Positions 50,967-58,879 of a stretch of DNA of 64,000 nucleotides are shown here, one piece after another. The stretch is from positions 11,358 to 75,357 of the forward strand of contig CAJURH010000003.1 in assembly GCA_910588775.1 (NCBI GenBank). The letters run 5' to 3'. The notes beneath the pieces are model-generated. The model did no database searches and was not told the DNA's origin. It saw only the letters and a program-made list of their open reading frames with translations. The DNA is from an uncultured Lachnospiraceae bacterium (GTDB lineage: Bacteria > Bacillota > Clostridia > Lachnospirales > Lachnospiraceae). The number at the start of each line of letters is the position of its first letter. The first letter of the stretch is position 1. A program made the position numbers and the translations under genes.

Positions 50967-52274
50967 ATGAAAGCGAAAAGAATTGAGATTTCCCTGGCGA
51001 AATATCTGATGTTGTTTTTAAACTGGGTCACGGTGGTGGCGGTGACGGGATTTATTCTGGTGACCACAAATAATATTCGGGATTCCTACATTGCCAGAGA
51101 TTTTATCGACGGGGTGGAGGCGATTCCGTGGAAGCCAGAGGCGATCTTTGCGGCATGCGTGCTGCTGATGGGGGCTTTGAGCTTGTCCTTTGTCATGCGG
51201 GATATTGTCCATTTCAAGGACGGCAGGCTGGAAGCGGGCTCTTTGTTTTTTGACTTTGCGGTGAGCATTGGGATTGTGTATTTGTTAAATTTTAATTACA
51301 ATGGCATTTTGCTGTGGGTGTTCGCCAATGTGATTTTCTACACCAAGAACAGTTCCGGACAGTTTTTGTTCATGCTGTTAGGCGTGTTCAGTTTCGTGGG
51401 GACGGATTATGGGCTGGCCTCTGTGAATTATTCGCTGTATGACATTCAGGACTATATTGAGTATTATAATGTGGGCCAGCAGTCTTATATATTGGGGATT
51501 TACAATGTGCTCACGTCCCTGAATATGGCGCTTTTCATTATTTTCTGCGTGTTCGTGATACAGGAGCAGCGGGGGACCATACAGCAGGTCAATGAATTGT
51601 ATGAGGAGCTGCAGCGGGCCAATGAGAAGCTTCAGAAGTACGCGGCCATGAAGGAGAAGATGGGGCAGACCAAGGAGAGGAACCGGCTGGCCAGGGAAAT
51701 CCACGATACGCTAGGGCATACCCTGACGGGGATTTCTGCCGGAATTGACGCGTGTATAGCCACCATTGACATTGCTCCGGACAAGACCAAGAACCAGCTA
51801 GAGGTGATTTCCGGGGTGACCCGGGAGGGGATTCAGGAAGTGCGTCGGTCAGTGAGCCGGCTGCGCCCGGACGCGTTGGAGAGGCTTAGCCTGGAATACG
51901 CCATTCAGAAAATGGTGGAGGATAACAATGCTCTTACGGATACGAAAGTTTCCTTTGAATGCCAGGTGCAGCCGCTTCGGTTTTGTGAGGATGAGGAAAA
52001 CGCCATTTACCGGGTGATTCAGGAGAGCCTGACCAACGCCATGCGCCACGGGAAGGCTACTCGGGTGGACATTCGGATGTGGCGTAAGGATGGGGATGTG
52101 CGGCTGACCATTCAGGACAACGGGATTGGCTGCGCGAAGATCCAGCCGGGGTTCGGCACGGAGCATATCCGGGAGCGGATTGCCCTTTTAAACGGCACAG
52201 TAACATTTGATGGCAGCCACGGTTTTCTGGTGGACGCCACCATTCCAATCAGATGGGGTGAAGAATATGATTAA
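50967..52274 (+). CDS. Sensor histidine kinase (HisKA_3/NarL partner type)
   Basis: 435 residues. About 5-6 N-terminal membrane segments (residues 10-190), then a coiled-coil linker (QQVNELYEELQRANEKLQKY), the dimerisation helix with phosphorylated H246 in LAREIHDTLGHTLTGISAGI, and an ATPase domain with AIYRVIQESLTNAMRHGKAT, LTIQDNGIGC and IRERIALLNGTVTFDG. No extracellular sensor domain of its own, so an outside partner is needed; the two flanking binding proteins are candidates. The ATG at 50967 is preferred to GTG at 50958. The end overlaps the response-regulator gene. Confidence 0.9.
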   Translation: MKAKRIEISLAKYLMLFLNWVTVVAVTGFILVTTNNIRDSYIARDFIDGVEAIPWKPEAIFAACVLLMGALSLSFVMRDIVHFKDGRLEAGSLFFDFAVSIGIVYLLNFNYNGILLWVFANVIFYTKNSSGQFLFMLLGVFSFVGTDYGLASVNYSLYDIQDYIEYYNVGQQSYILGIYNVLTSLNMALFIIFCVFVIQEQRGTIQQVNELYEELQRANEKLQKYAAMKEKMGQTKERNRLAREIHDTLGHTLTGISAGIDACIATIDIAPDKTKNQLEVISGVTREGIQEVRRSVSRLRPDALERLSLEYAIQKMVEDNNALTDTKVSFECQVQPLRFCEDEENAIYRVIQESLTNAMRHGKATRVDIRMWRKDGDVRLTIQDNGIGCAKIQPGFGTEHIRERIALLNGTVTFDGSHGFLVDATIPIRWGEEYD

Positions 52275-52938
52275 AGTGTTGATAGCGGATGATCAGGAAT
52301 TGATAAGGCAGAGCTTGCAGATTGTTTTGGACAGCAGGGAGAACCTGCAGGTTACGGACGCGGTGGCAAACGGACAGGAAGCGGTGGGGAGCGTGCGCCG
52401 GGACAGGCCGGACGTGATTTTGATGGATATCCGTATGCCGAAAATGGATGGGGTTCAGTGCACGAAGATTATCAAAGACCAGTGCCCGGACATTAAAATC
52501 ATTATTTTGACCACGTTCGACGACGATGAATATGTGTACAACGCTTTGAAATACGGAGCTAGCGGTTATCTGCTAAAAGGGGTGTCCATGGACGGGCTGG
52601 TGGAGGCCATAGAGACGGTGCACAGCGGCAGGGCCATGCTCAACCCGGACATAGCCGCTAAGGCGCTTAAGTTCTTTTCCCAGATGGCCAAAGCCGACTA
52701 TTCCATTCCCATCAGCGATAAGCAGGTGGAAACGCTGACCAAAACGGAGTGGAAGATTATCGGCCAGGTGGAGCGGGGGGCTTCCAACCGGGAAATCGCG
52801 GATGCGCTGAAGCTGTCAGAAGGGACGGTGCGCAACTACTTGAGCGCTATTTTAAATAAGCTTGATTTGCGGGACCGGACCCAGCTGGCTATCTGGGCGG
52901 TGCAGAGTCAGGCTGGGAAACGCCTGGACAATATTTAG
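52267..52938 (+). CDS. NarL/LuxR-type response regulator
   Basis: 223 residues. Receiver domain with phosphorylated D54 in PDVILMDIRMPKMDG, the acidic pair in IADDQELIRQ, and a C-terminal LuxR helix-turn-helix (about 160-215: LTKTEWKIIGQVERGASNRE, SEGTVRNYLSAILNKL). The ATG at 52267 gives the standard start MIKVLIADD and overlaps the kinase gene by 8 bp. It is the transcription-factor half of the two-component pair. Confidence 0.95.
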   Translation: MIKVLIADDQELIRQSLQIVLDSRENLQVTDAVANGQEAVGSVRRDRPDVILMDIRMPKMDGVQCTKIIKDQCPDIKIIILTTFDDDEYVYNALKYGASGYLLKGVSMDGLVEAIETVHSGRAMLNPDIAAKALKFFSQMAKADYSIPISDKQVETLTKTEWKIIGQVERGASNREIADALKLSEGTVRNYLSAILNKLDLRDRTQLAIWAVQSQAGKRLDNI

Positions 52939-52947
52939 AGGAGGGGC

Positions 52948-54261
52948 ATGGTGAGCGGGAAGAAATGGCAGGTGATTGTGTGGGCGTTTCTGGCGGCGTT
53001 TTTTTTGCTGGCGGTGGGCCTGGGCAGAAGAAGCGGCGACACGGTTCTGGAGTTCGGCATGTTCGCCGGAAGCAACTGGGGCGTGGCCAATGCAGATAGC
53101 TGCGTGATTATTGATAAAGCCATAGAAAAGTTTGAAAAAGCCCATCCCGGGGTGCGCATTCATTATTACAGCGGCATTCCCAAGGAGGATTATTCGGAAT
53201 GGCTGGCCAGGAAGATTTTGAACGGCGAGACGCCGGATGTATTTATGGCGCTGTCCAATGATTTTGACAAATTAGTTTCTCTGGAGGCGTTGGCCAATCT
53301 GGACGCCTGGATGAGTCAGGACCCGGATTTTGACGGAGAGGCTTTTTTTCAGACGGCGCTGGCTTCCGGCAGGCGAAACGGCCAGCAGTATGCCCTGCCC
53401 TATGAGACGGTGCCCACGCTGATGTTTGTCAACAAGACGCTTCTGAACCAAGAGGGCTTCGGCGTGCCGGACAGTGACTGGGACTGGGAACAGCTTTTGC
53501 GCATTTGCAAGAGGATCACCAAGGACACCGACGGGGACGGCCGGGTGGATCAGTTTGGCGTTTACAATTACGGATGGGCGGAGGCCGCCTACTCCAACGG
53601 GGGCAGGCTTTTTGACGAAAACGGAACCCAGTGTTACATTCACTCGGAACAGGTGGCCCAGGCAGTCCGGTACGCCAATGAGTTAAGCGATTTGAACCAG
53701 GGGCAAAAAGTTATGCAAGAGGACTTCGACGGCGGGCACGTGGCCTTCATGCCGCTTTCTTTCGCAGAGTATCGCACGTATAAGACTTATCCCTACAAAA
53801 TCAAGAAATACAGCGCCTTCCAGTGGGACTGCATCACATTTCCGGCAGGTCCCCAGGGGGACAACATTTCTCAAGTGGACAGCTTGCTCATCGGAATCAG
53901 CAGTCACAGCCACAAGAAACGCCTGGCTTGGGAGTTTTTGAAAACGCTCACTTATGATGAGGAAATTCAAATGGAGATCTTCCGTCATTCCCAGGGCGTT
54001 TCCGCGCTGCGGGCAGTGACCGGGTCCGGGCGGATGGAGGAAATCCTGCGGCGGGACATGGAGGCCAGCGACCGGGTAATTGATAGGAAGCTTCTAAGCG
54101 CGGTCATCGAAAACGGTATGGACATGCCCAGGTTCGCCCGGTATGGGGAAGCCCTTGCCCTGGCTGAGGGGGAGATTCTGAAGATATATGAGGAGGAGAA
54201 GAACGTGGACAGTTCGCTGAAAATCGTCCAGCGGGCCATCAATCATTTTCTGACGCAGTAA
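52948..54261 (+). CDS. Membrane-anchored extracellular solute-binding protein
   Basis: 437 residues, type 1 solute-binding fold. One N-terminal helix (about 8-25: QVIVWAFLAAFFLLAVGLG) with no Cys for lipidation, so it is an anchor. Domain pattern: VLEFGMFAGSNWGVANADSC, PDVFMALSNDFDKLVSL, QYALPYETVPTLMFVNKTL, a DTDGDGRVDQFGVYNYG Ca-type loop, and HVAFMPLSFAEYRTYKTYPY. AGGAGG precedes the ATG. Gene order binding protein, kinase, regulator, binding protein, with no permease: probably a signal input and not an uptake system. Confidence 0.8.
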   Translation: MVSGKKWQVIVWAFLAAFFLLAVGLGRRSGDTVLEFGMFAGSNWGVANADSCVIIDKAIEKFEKAHPGVRIHYYSGIPKEDYSEWLARKILNGETPDVFMALSNDFDKLVSLEALANLDAWMSQDPDFDGEAFFQTALASGRRNGQQYALPYETVPTLMFVNKTLLNQEGFGVPDSDWDWEQLLRICKRITKDTDGDGRVDQFGVYNYGWAEAAYSNGGRLFDENGTQCYIHSEQVAQAVRYANELSDLNQGQKVMQEDFDGGHVAFMPLSFAEYRTYKTYPYKIKKYSAFQWDCITFPAGPQGDNISQVDSLLIGISSHSHKKRLAWEFLKTLTYDEEIQMEIFRHSQGVSALRAVTGSGRMEEILRRDMEASDRVIDRKLLSAVIENGMDMPRFARYGEALALAEGEILKIYEEEKNVDSSLKIVQRAINHFLTQ

Positions 54262-54274
54262 ATGGAGGGATTCT

Positions 54275-54688
54275 ATGTGGTTCATATTTGCAATCTTATC
54301 GGCGGTTTTCGCTGCACTGACTTCTATCTTGGCGAAAATAGGAATCGAAGGGGTGAATTCCAACCTGGCCACGGCTATCCGGACAGTGGTGGTTGTTTTT
54401 ATGGCGTGGGGTATGGTGTTTCTGACCCACGGGCAAAAGGGCTTGTTTGAAATCGGCAAAAAGAGCTGGATTTTTCTGATTCTGTCCGGGTTTGCCACCG
54501 GCGCGTCCTGGCTGTGTTATTACAGGGCGTTGCAGATGGGAGACGTATCCAAGGTGGCGCCCATCGACAAATTAAGCGTGGTCATCACAATGGTTTTGGC
54601 TTTTGTGTTTCTGCACGAACAATTTACGGTGAAATCGCTGATCGGTTGCGTTTTGATTGGAGTGGGGACATTGGTGATGGTTTTGTAG
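54275..54688 (+). CDS. Half-size EamA-family transporter
   Basis: 137 residues with about five membrane segments, one EamA repeat (WFIFAILSAVFAALTSILAK, ATGASWLCYYRALQMGDVSK, PIDKLSVVITMVLAFVFLHE). Typical DMT transporters have two such repeats; members of this size work as dimers. AGGGA lies before the ATG, 14 bp after the binding-protein gene, so it could share its transcript. Substrate unknown; amino acid or metabolite export is common. Confidence 0.85.
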   Translation: MWFIFAILSAVFAALTSILAKIGIEGVNSNLATAIRTVVVVFMAWGMVFLTHGQKGLFEIGKKSWIFLILSGFATGASWLCYYRALQMGDVSKVAPIDKLSVVITMVLAFVFLHEQFTVKSLIGCVLIGVGTLVMVL

Positions 54689-54742
54689 TTTAAAGTGTTG
54701 CGTTTTTTCATAAAAGCATTCCTCCATATAAGTTTTGATTCT

Positions 54743-55273
54743 TTAACGTTTCTCGTATATCACTTCCGTAATCCCATTGTAGCTTTGCGCGCACAGCAAC
54801 CGCAGCCGCAATTCCTGGCGGCGGCTTCCGAACAAGCGCACGCCGTCCCCCAACACTGTGGGAATGATGGAGAGATGAAACCGATCAATCAGGTCGGCGT
54901 CCATAAGCTGCTGCGCAATGGACGCGCCGCCGCATATCCAGATATCTTTGCCCGTCCGTTCCCGCAGCCTTTTCACCAAATCCGCTGGGGATTCTGAGAC
55001 AAATTTAATCTTTTCCGTGGAAGTTTTCTGGCGGTGGGTAATCACGTAGCTGGTGAAATCATCGTAAACCCACTGGGAGGGGGAGAGTTCCGTGGTCACC
55101 TGCGCATAAGTTTTCCAACCCATGATAACCGTGTCGATGGTGTTTGTAAATTCTGAATAGGCGTGTTCTGCGTCGGTGGTTTCATCTTGGCTATCCAGCC
55201 AGTCCACTTTGCCGTTTCTGTCCGCAATGTATCCATCCAGGCTCATAGCGATAAATAATACAACTTTTCTCAT
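54743..55273 (-). CDS. Dihydrofolate-reductase-fold protein (RibD C-terminal type)
   Basis: 176 residues. Starts RKVVLFIAMSLDGYIADRNG (the typical start of YwjB/YyaP proteins with the RibD_C fold), then DTVIMGWKTYAQV (NADP-binding loop), DIWICGGASIAQQLMDADLI and LSIIPTVLGDGVRLFG. Not a normal DHFR by length and motif; probably an NADPH-dependent reductase of unknown substrate. Confidence 0.85.
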   Translation of the reverse strand: MRKVVLFIAMSLDGYIADRNGKVDWLDSQDETTDAEHAYSEFTNTIDTVIMGWKTYAQVTTELSPSQWVYDDFTSYVITHRQKTSTEKIKFVSESPADLVKRLRERTGKDIWICGGASIAQQLMDADLIDRFHLSIIPTVLGDGVRLFGSRRQELRLRLLCAQSYNGITEVIYEKR

Positions 55274-55370
55274 GGCTGACTCCTTAAATTATTTTATGAA
55301 AGGTTTTAAATGGATTGTATCAGATTTGAGAAAGAAGTGAAACAGGGAAAAGCATTCGTGCGTTTGTTTT

Positions 55371-55420
55371 GTGTTCAAAATAGGTTCTAACTTGCTTGAA
55401 CACTCTATACGTGTTAAGAT
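55371..55420 (+). promoter_or_regulatory. Promoter with three GTGTTNAA half-sites before the FGGY kinase
   Basis: Promoter TTGCTT (55392-55397), 17-bp spacer, TAAGAT (55415-55420). GTGTTCAA (55371-55378), its complement TTGAACAC (55396-55403), and GTGTTAAG (55411-55418) lie in it. The middle copy covers part of the -35 and the last covers the -10, as expected for a repressor of the kinase-aldolase genes. The regulator is not in the window. Confidence 0.5.
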
Positions 55421-55457
55421 AAGAGCATAAGAAATCCGTAGGGAAGGGAGGCGCGGC

Positions 55458-56966
55458 ATGTATCTGATAGGAATCGACCTGGGCACCACAGGCGTGAAGG
55501 CAGTGATATTCACCGAGGATGGGCGGATAGCCGCCATGGAATACGAGGCGTATCGCCAGGAGTCGGTAAAAGGAAAGCGTCAGCTCTATGCGACGGCTCT
55601 GTGGGAGAGCTGTCAGCGGGTATTGGCGGTGGCTTTTGAGAGATGTCCGCCCCAGGAAGAGGGGGCTTTATGCGTGTCGTCTTTTGGCGAAGGCTTCGTG
55701 TGTCTGGACGGGGACGGTGGGGAGTTAAGCCCAGTGATGCTCTTGACCGACGACCGGGGCCAGAAGGAATTTGACCGGCTGGTTGGCCAACTGGACCCGG
55801 GGGAAATTGCGGCGGTCACCGGGTTAAAACCCCACAATTCCTATTCCCTGTCGAAAATCCTGCATCTGCAGGCCAACTGTCCGGACGTTTACGCGCGGAC
55901 CCGGCATATTCTGCTGATGGGCGATTATCTGTATTACAAGCTGGGCGGGGAGTATGTGACCGATTATTCCATGGCTTCCAGAACCATGCTGTTTGACGTA
56001 CATAAGAAACGGTGGGATCCGTGGCTTTTGGAACGGGCGCAGGTGGACGGCGGGCTTTTTTCCCGTCCGGTGCAAGGCGGAATGTCAGTGGGTCAAGTCT
56101 TGCCGGAAGTGGCGAAGAGACTTCATTTGCCCAGGAAAACCACGCTGGTGATGGGCGGTCACGACCAGCCGGTGGCGGCTACAGTTAGCCGGGGAAAGAT
56201 TGCGTATACCATGTGCTCCATGGGCACGTCGGAGTGCATAACCCCCATTTTAAGAGAGCCGTTGTCGGACAGCCATATCCTGGCTTGGGGCCATCCCAAC
56301 GAACCGTTTATGGAGGCGGGCGCGTACAACACGCTGGCCTATAACGTCACATCCGGTCTGTTGGCCCAGTGGGCCGCTCAGGTGTTTGCGTCCGGCGAAC
56401 CCCGCGCCTATGAGATTCTGGAGCGGGAGATGCCCCAGGAGCCCACCCGAATCCTGGCGCTGCCCTATCTTCACGGCAGCGGCACGCCTTATCTGGATTG
56501 TGGCGCCCGGCTGTCCCTGGTGGGAATGGATGAGACGGCCCGCAGGGGAGATATTTACCGGGGATTGCTGGAAGGGCTGTGCATGGACCAGCGGCTGAAT
56601 ATTGAGAAACTGGGCGGGGACAAGTTGGAGGATGCGGGTCTTTTGGTAACCGGAGGGGCCAGCCGCTCGAAGGCGTGGCTTCAGATTAAAGCGGACGTGT
56701 TGGAGCGTCCCGTTCATCGTCTGGTCTGCGGCCAGGCGGGAGCTTTGGGCTGCGCCATACTCTGCGCGGTGGCTGCGAAAGTTTATCCCACGCTTCAGGA
56801 GGCGGCCCAGGCCATGGCGCAGGTGGAAGCGGCGGCGGAACCCCGGCCAAAAGAAATCCAGTTCTACCGAGAGAAATTTGAAATCTATCAGACGCTTTAC
56901 GAGGACTGTAAGAGAGCCAATGCCTATGCGGCGGCATTGCAAGAAGGAGGAAATGATATATGTTAG
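55458..56966 (+). CDS. FGGY-family carbohydrate kinase
   Basis: 502 residues. Two-domain sugar kinase: YLIGIDLGTTGVKAVIFTED (phosphate 1), the catalytic Asp in MGGHDQPVAATVSR, the phosphate-2 MCSMGTSECITP and the adenosine motif LVTGGASRSKAWLQIKAD. Resembles xylulokinase, but the sequence does not fix xylulose, ribulose or another keto sugar. GGAGG precedes the ATG. The stop overlaps the start of the aldolase by 7 bp; the pair would phosphorylate and then cleave one sugar. Confidence 0.88.
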   Translation: MYLIGIDLGTTGVKAVIFTEDGRIAAMEYEAYRQESVKGKRQLYATALWESCQRVLAVAFERCPPQEEGALCVSSFGEGFVCLDGDGGELSPVMLLTDDRGQKEFDRLVGQLDPGEIAAVTGLKPHNSYSLSKILHLQANCPDVYARTRHILLMGDYLYYKLGGEYVTDYSMASRTMLFDVHKKRWDPWLLERAQVDGGLFSRPVQGGMSVGQVLPEVAKRLHLPRKTTLVMGGHDQPVAATVSRGKIAYTMCSMGTSECITPILREPLSDSHILAWGHPNEPFMEAGAYNTLAYNVTSGLLAQWAAQVFASGEPRAYEILEREMPQEPTRILALPYLHGSGTPYLDCGARLSLVGMDETARRGDIYRGLLEGLCMDQRLNIEKLGGDKLEDAGLLVTGGASRSKAWLQIKADVLERPVHRLVCGQAGALGCAILCAVAAKVYPTLQEAAQAMAQVEAAAEPRPKEIQFYREKFEIYQTLYEDCKRANAYAAALQEGGNDIC

Positions 56967-57814
56967 TAACAATGGAAAGTGTTTTGGATTATGCTGAGGC
57001 AAATCAGTGCGCCATCGGCGCGTTTAACGTAACCACATTGGAAGGGATTATGGCCACGTTGGAGGCGGCGGAGGAATTGAAACAGCCGGTGATTTTGCAA
57101 TTTGCCCAGGTGCACGAGGCTCTGATTTCCATTCACACGCTGGGGCCGATTATGGTGATGATGGCTGAGCGCGCCAGCGTGCCGGTATGCGTGCATCTGG
57201 ATCACGGCGAGGATCTGGATTATATTAAGAAATCTTTGGACATGGGCTTCACTTCCGTCATGTACGACGGCTCTGTGCTGGATTTTGAGAGAAATGTGGC
57301 CAACACCCGCATGGCGGTGGAGATAGCGGCCGATTACGGCGCGTCGGTGGAAGCGGAAATAGGTTCCATGGGCCGGGAAGAATTCGGCAGCGTGGGCGCC
57401 GAGGGGGAGGCGGTGGCTTCTTTGTATACCGACCCAGACGAGGCCCAGGAGTTCGTGGAGCGCACAGGGATTGACGCTCTGGCCTGCTCATTCGGAACGG
57501 TTCACGGCCTGTATCTGACCGAGCCGAAACTGGATTTTGACATTATCAGCGCCATCCGAAAGAAGGCCCACATTCCGGTGGTGATGCATGGCGGTTCCGG
57601 CGTGAGCGCAGAGGATTTCCGCCAGTGCATCGAAAGAGGCGTGCGCAAAATCAATTATTACACCTATGCGGCGAAAGCCGGCGGTCAGGCGGTGAAAGAC
57701 CAGTGCGCGGCTGAGGAGGATATTGTATACTTCCACGATGTGGCCATTTGGGGAAAAGAAGCCATGAAAGCGGACGTGAGGAAGGCCATGAAAGTATTCG
57801 CTTCTTTGTCATGA
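56960..57814 (+). CDS. Class II fructose/tagatose-bisphosphate aldolase family
   Basis: 284 residues. Zn-dependent barrel: starts LVTMESVLDYAEANQCAIGA, catalytic/zinc motif VCVHLDHGEDLDYIK, GASVEAEIGSMGREE, zinc histidine in GTVHGLYLTEP and IPVVMHGGSGVSAEDF. Related to FbaA, GatY and KbaY. Next to an FGGY kinase, the substrate is more likely a phosphorylated keto sugar other than fructose-1,6-bisphosphate. The upstream GGAGG site is in the kinase gene, so translation is coupled. Confidence 0.9.
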   Translation: MLVTMESVLDYAEANQCAIGAFNVTTLEGIMATLEAAEELKQPVILQFAQVHEALISIHTLGPIMVMMAERASVPVCVHLDHGEDLDYIKKSLDMGFTSVMYDGSVLDFERNVANTRMAVEIAADYGASVEAEIGSMGREEFGSVGAEGEAVASLYTDPDEAQEFVERTGIDALACSFGTVHGLYLTEPKLDFDIISAIRKKAHIPVVMHGGSGVSAEDFRQCIERGVRKINYYTYAAKAGGQAVKDQCAAEEDIVYFHDVAIWGKEAMKADVRKAMKVFASLS

Positions 57815-57913
57815 CACGTGAACGGTTTTTCCCACAGAAAATGAAGGGCAACGTTTCCCTGCGCGCCCATTGCATAACCGCTTAGCGGAATTTACGCAAG
57901 AAAGGAGTCCATA

Positions 57914-58624
57914 ATGCACGAAAGAAACAACGAAGAATGTCTGATTTGTAAAGAGCGTCTGGTTTATCTGGAAGCCGCCGAGGAGATGAAATGCGTCCTA
58001 TGCCAGAAGGTCGAAATCAGTAATTGCCGCTGCGCCAACGGGCATTATGTTTGCAGCGAATGCCATATGTCAGGCATGGACAGTTTTCTGGGGATCTGCC
58101 TAAACGAAACTTCCAGGAATCCCATGGAGATTCTGGACAAGCTGATGAATCTGCCTTTTTGCCATATGCATGGTCCCGAGCATCATGTTCTGGTTGGCGC
58201 CAGTCTGTTGACTGCATGTAAGAACGCTGGCGGTGAGGTGGATTTGCAGCCAGCTTTGCTGGAGATGCAGAACCGTGGTCGACAGGTCCCAGGCGGCATC
58301 TGTGGTTTATGGGGGAGTTGCGGCGCTGCAATCAGTACCGGCATATGCATCTCAATCCTGACCGGTTCCAGCCCGTTATCCACCGAGACTTGGAGTTGGT
58401 GCAACGAGATGACCTCCCGCGTTTTGGCGCGAGAGGCTAAGATTGGCGGACCACGCTGCTGTAAGCGTAATTCTCGGATCGCCATCCTGGAGGCTGTTGA
58501 TTTCATCCGCGAAAAGTTTGGCGCTGAGCTGGAGATAACCGAAAAGATCGGCTGTGACTGGTTCGAACAAAATAACCAGTGCATCAATGAGCGTTGTCCT
58601 TTCCATCCAGTAAACGCTCAGTAA
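57914..58624 (+). CDS. DUF5714-type Cys-rich protein
   Basis: 236 residues. Begins with a Cys cluster (ECLICKERL, CVLCQKVEI, CRCANGHYVC, CHMSGMD), like a zinc-binding treble clef, then a helical domain with PGGICGLWGSCGAAISTGIC, CCKRNSRIAI and an end with NNQCINERCPFHP. About 17 Cys in all. I read it as DUF5714 from memory. Such proteins are often near radical-SAM or transferase genes. AAGGAG precedes the ATG. Function unknown. Confidence 0.7.
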   Translation: MHERNNEECLICKERLVYLEAAEEMKCVLCQKVEISNCRCANGHYVCSECHMSGMDSFLGICLNETSRNPMEILDKLMNLPFCHMHGPEHHVLVGASLLTACKNAGGEVDLQPALLEMQNRGRQVPGGICGLWGSCGAAISTGICISILTGSSPLSTETWSWCNEMTSRVLAREAKIGGPRCCKRNSRIAILEAVDFIREKFGAELEITEKIGCDWFEQNNQCINERCPFHPVNAQ

Positions 58625-58640
58625 ATTAAAACCATCTTTC

Positions 58641-58752
58641 TAAGGCGTATTTGAAAACCCATTTGCGCTCCTTGCGCGCCTCACTTTGCATATATTTATA
58701 ATATTATGTTATAAGGGTGGTAAATATCAATATACAGTTAATATAAGGCATA
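58641..58752. repeat. Degenerate copy of the inverted-repeat element, copy C
   Basis: Left end AAGGCGTATTTGAAAA matches copies A and B. Near the right end, CAGTTAATATAAGGCAT shares CAGTT-N3-ATAAGGCAT with copy B. The right inverted repeat is not visible, so the copy is decayed or truncated. Confidence 0.35.
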
Positions 58753-58797
58753 CCAGTCTCCAGCGGTTTGCTTACGCCGCTTCTTTGTAAAGTGGAG

Positions 58798-58826
58798 TTG
58801 CCTTCATTTACAAAATGTGGTATGGT
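58798..58826 (+). promoter_or_regulatory. Sigma-A promoter of prfB
   Basis: TTGCCT (58798-58803), 17-bp spacer, TATGGT (58821-58826), about 50 bases before the GTG start. Confidence 0.65.
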
Positions 58827-58879
58827 AGAGGGCATGGCGGTGGGAAGGCGCCGCTCAATATAGGAAAGAAGGTGAAACT

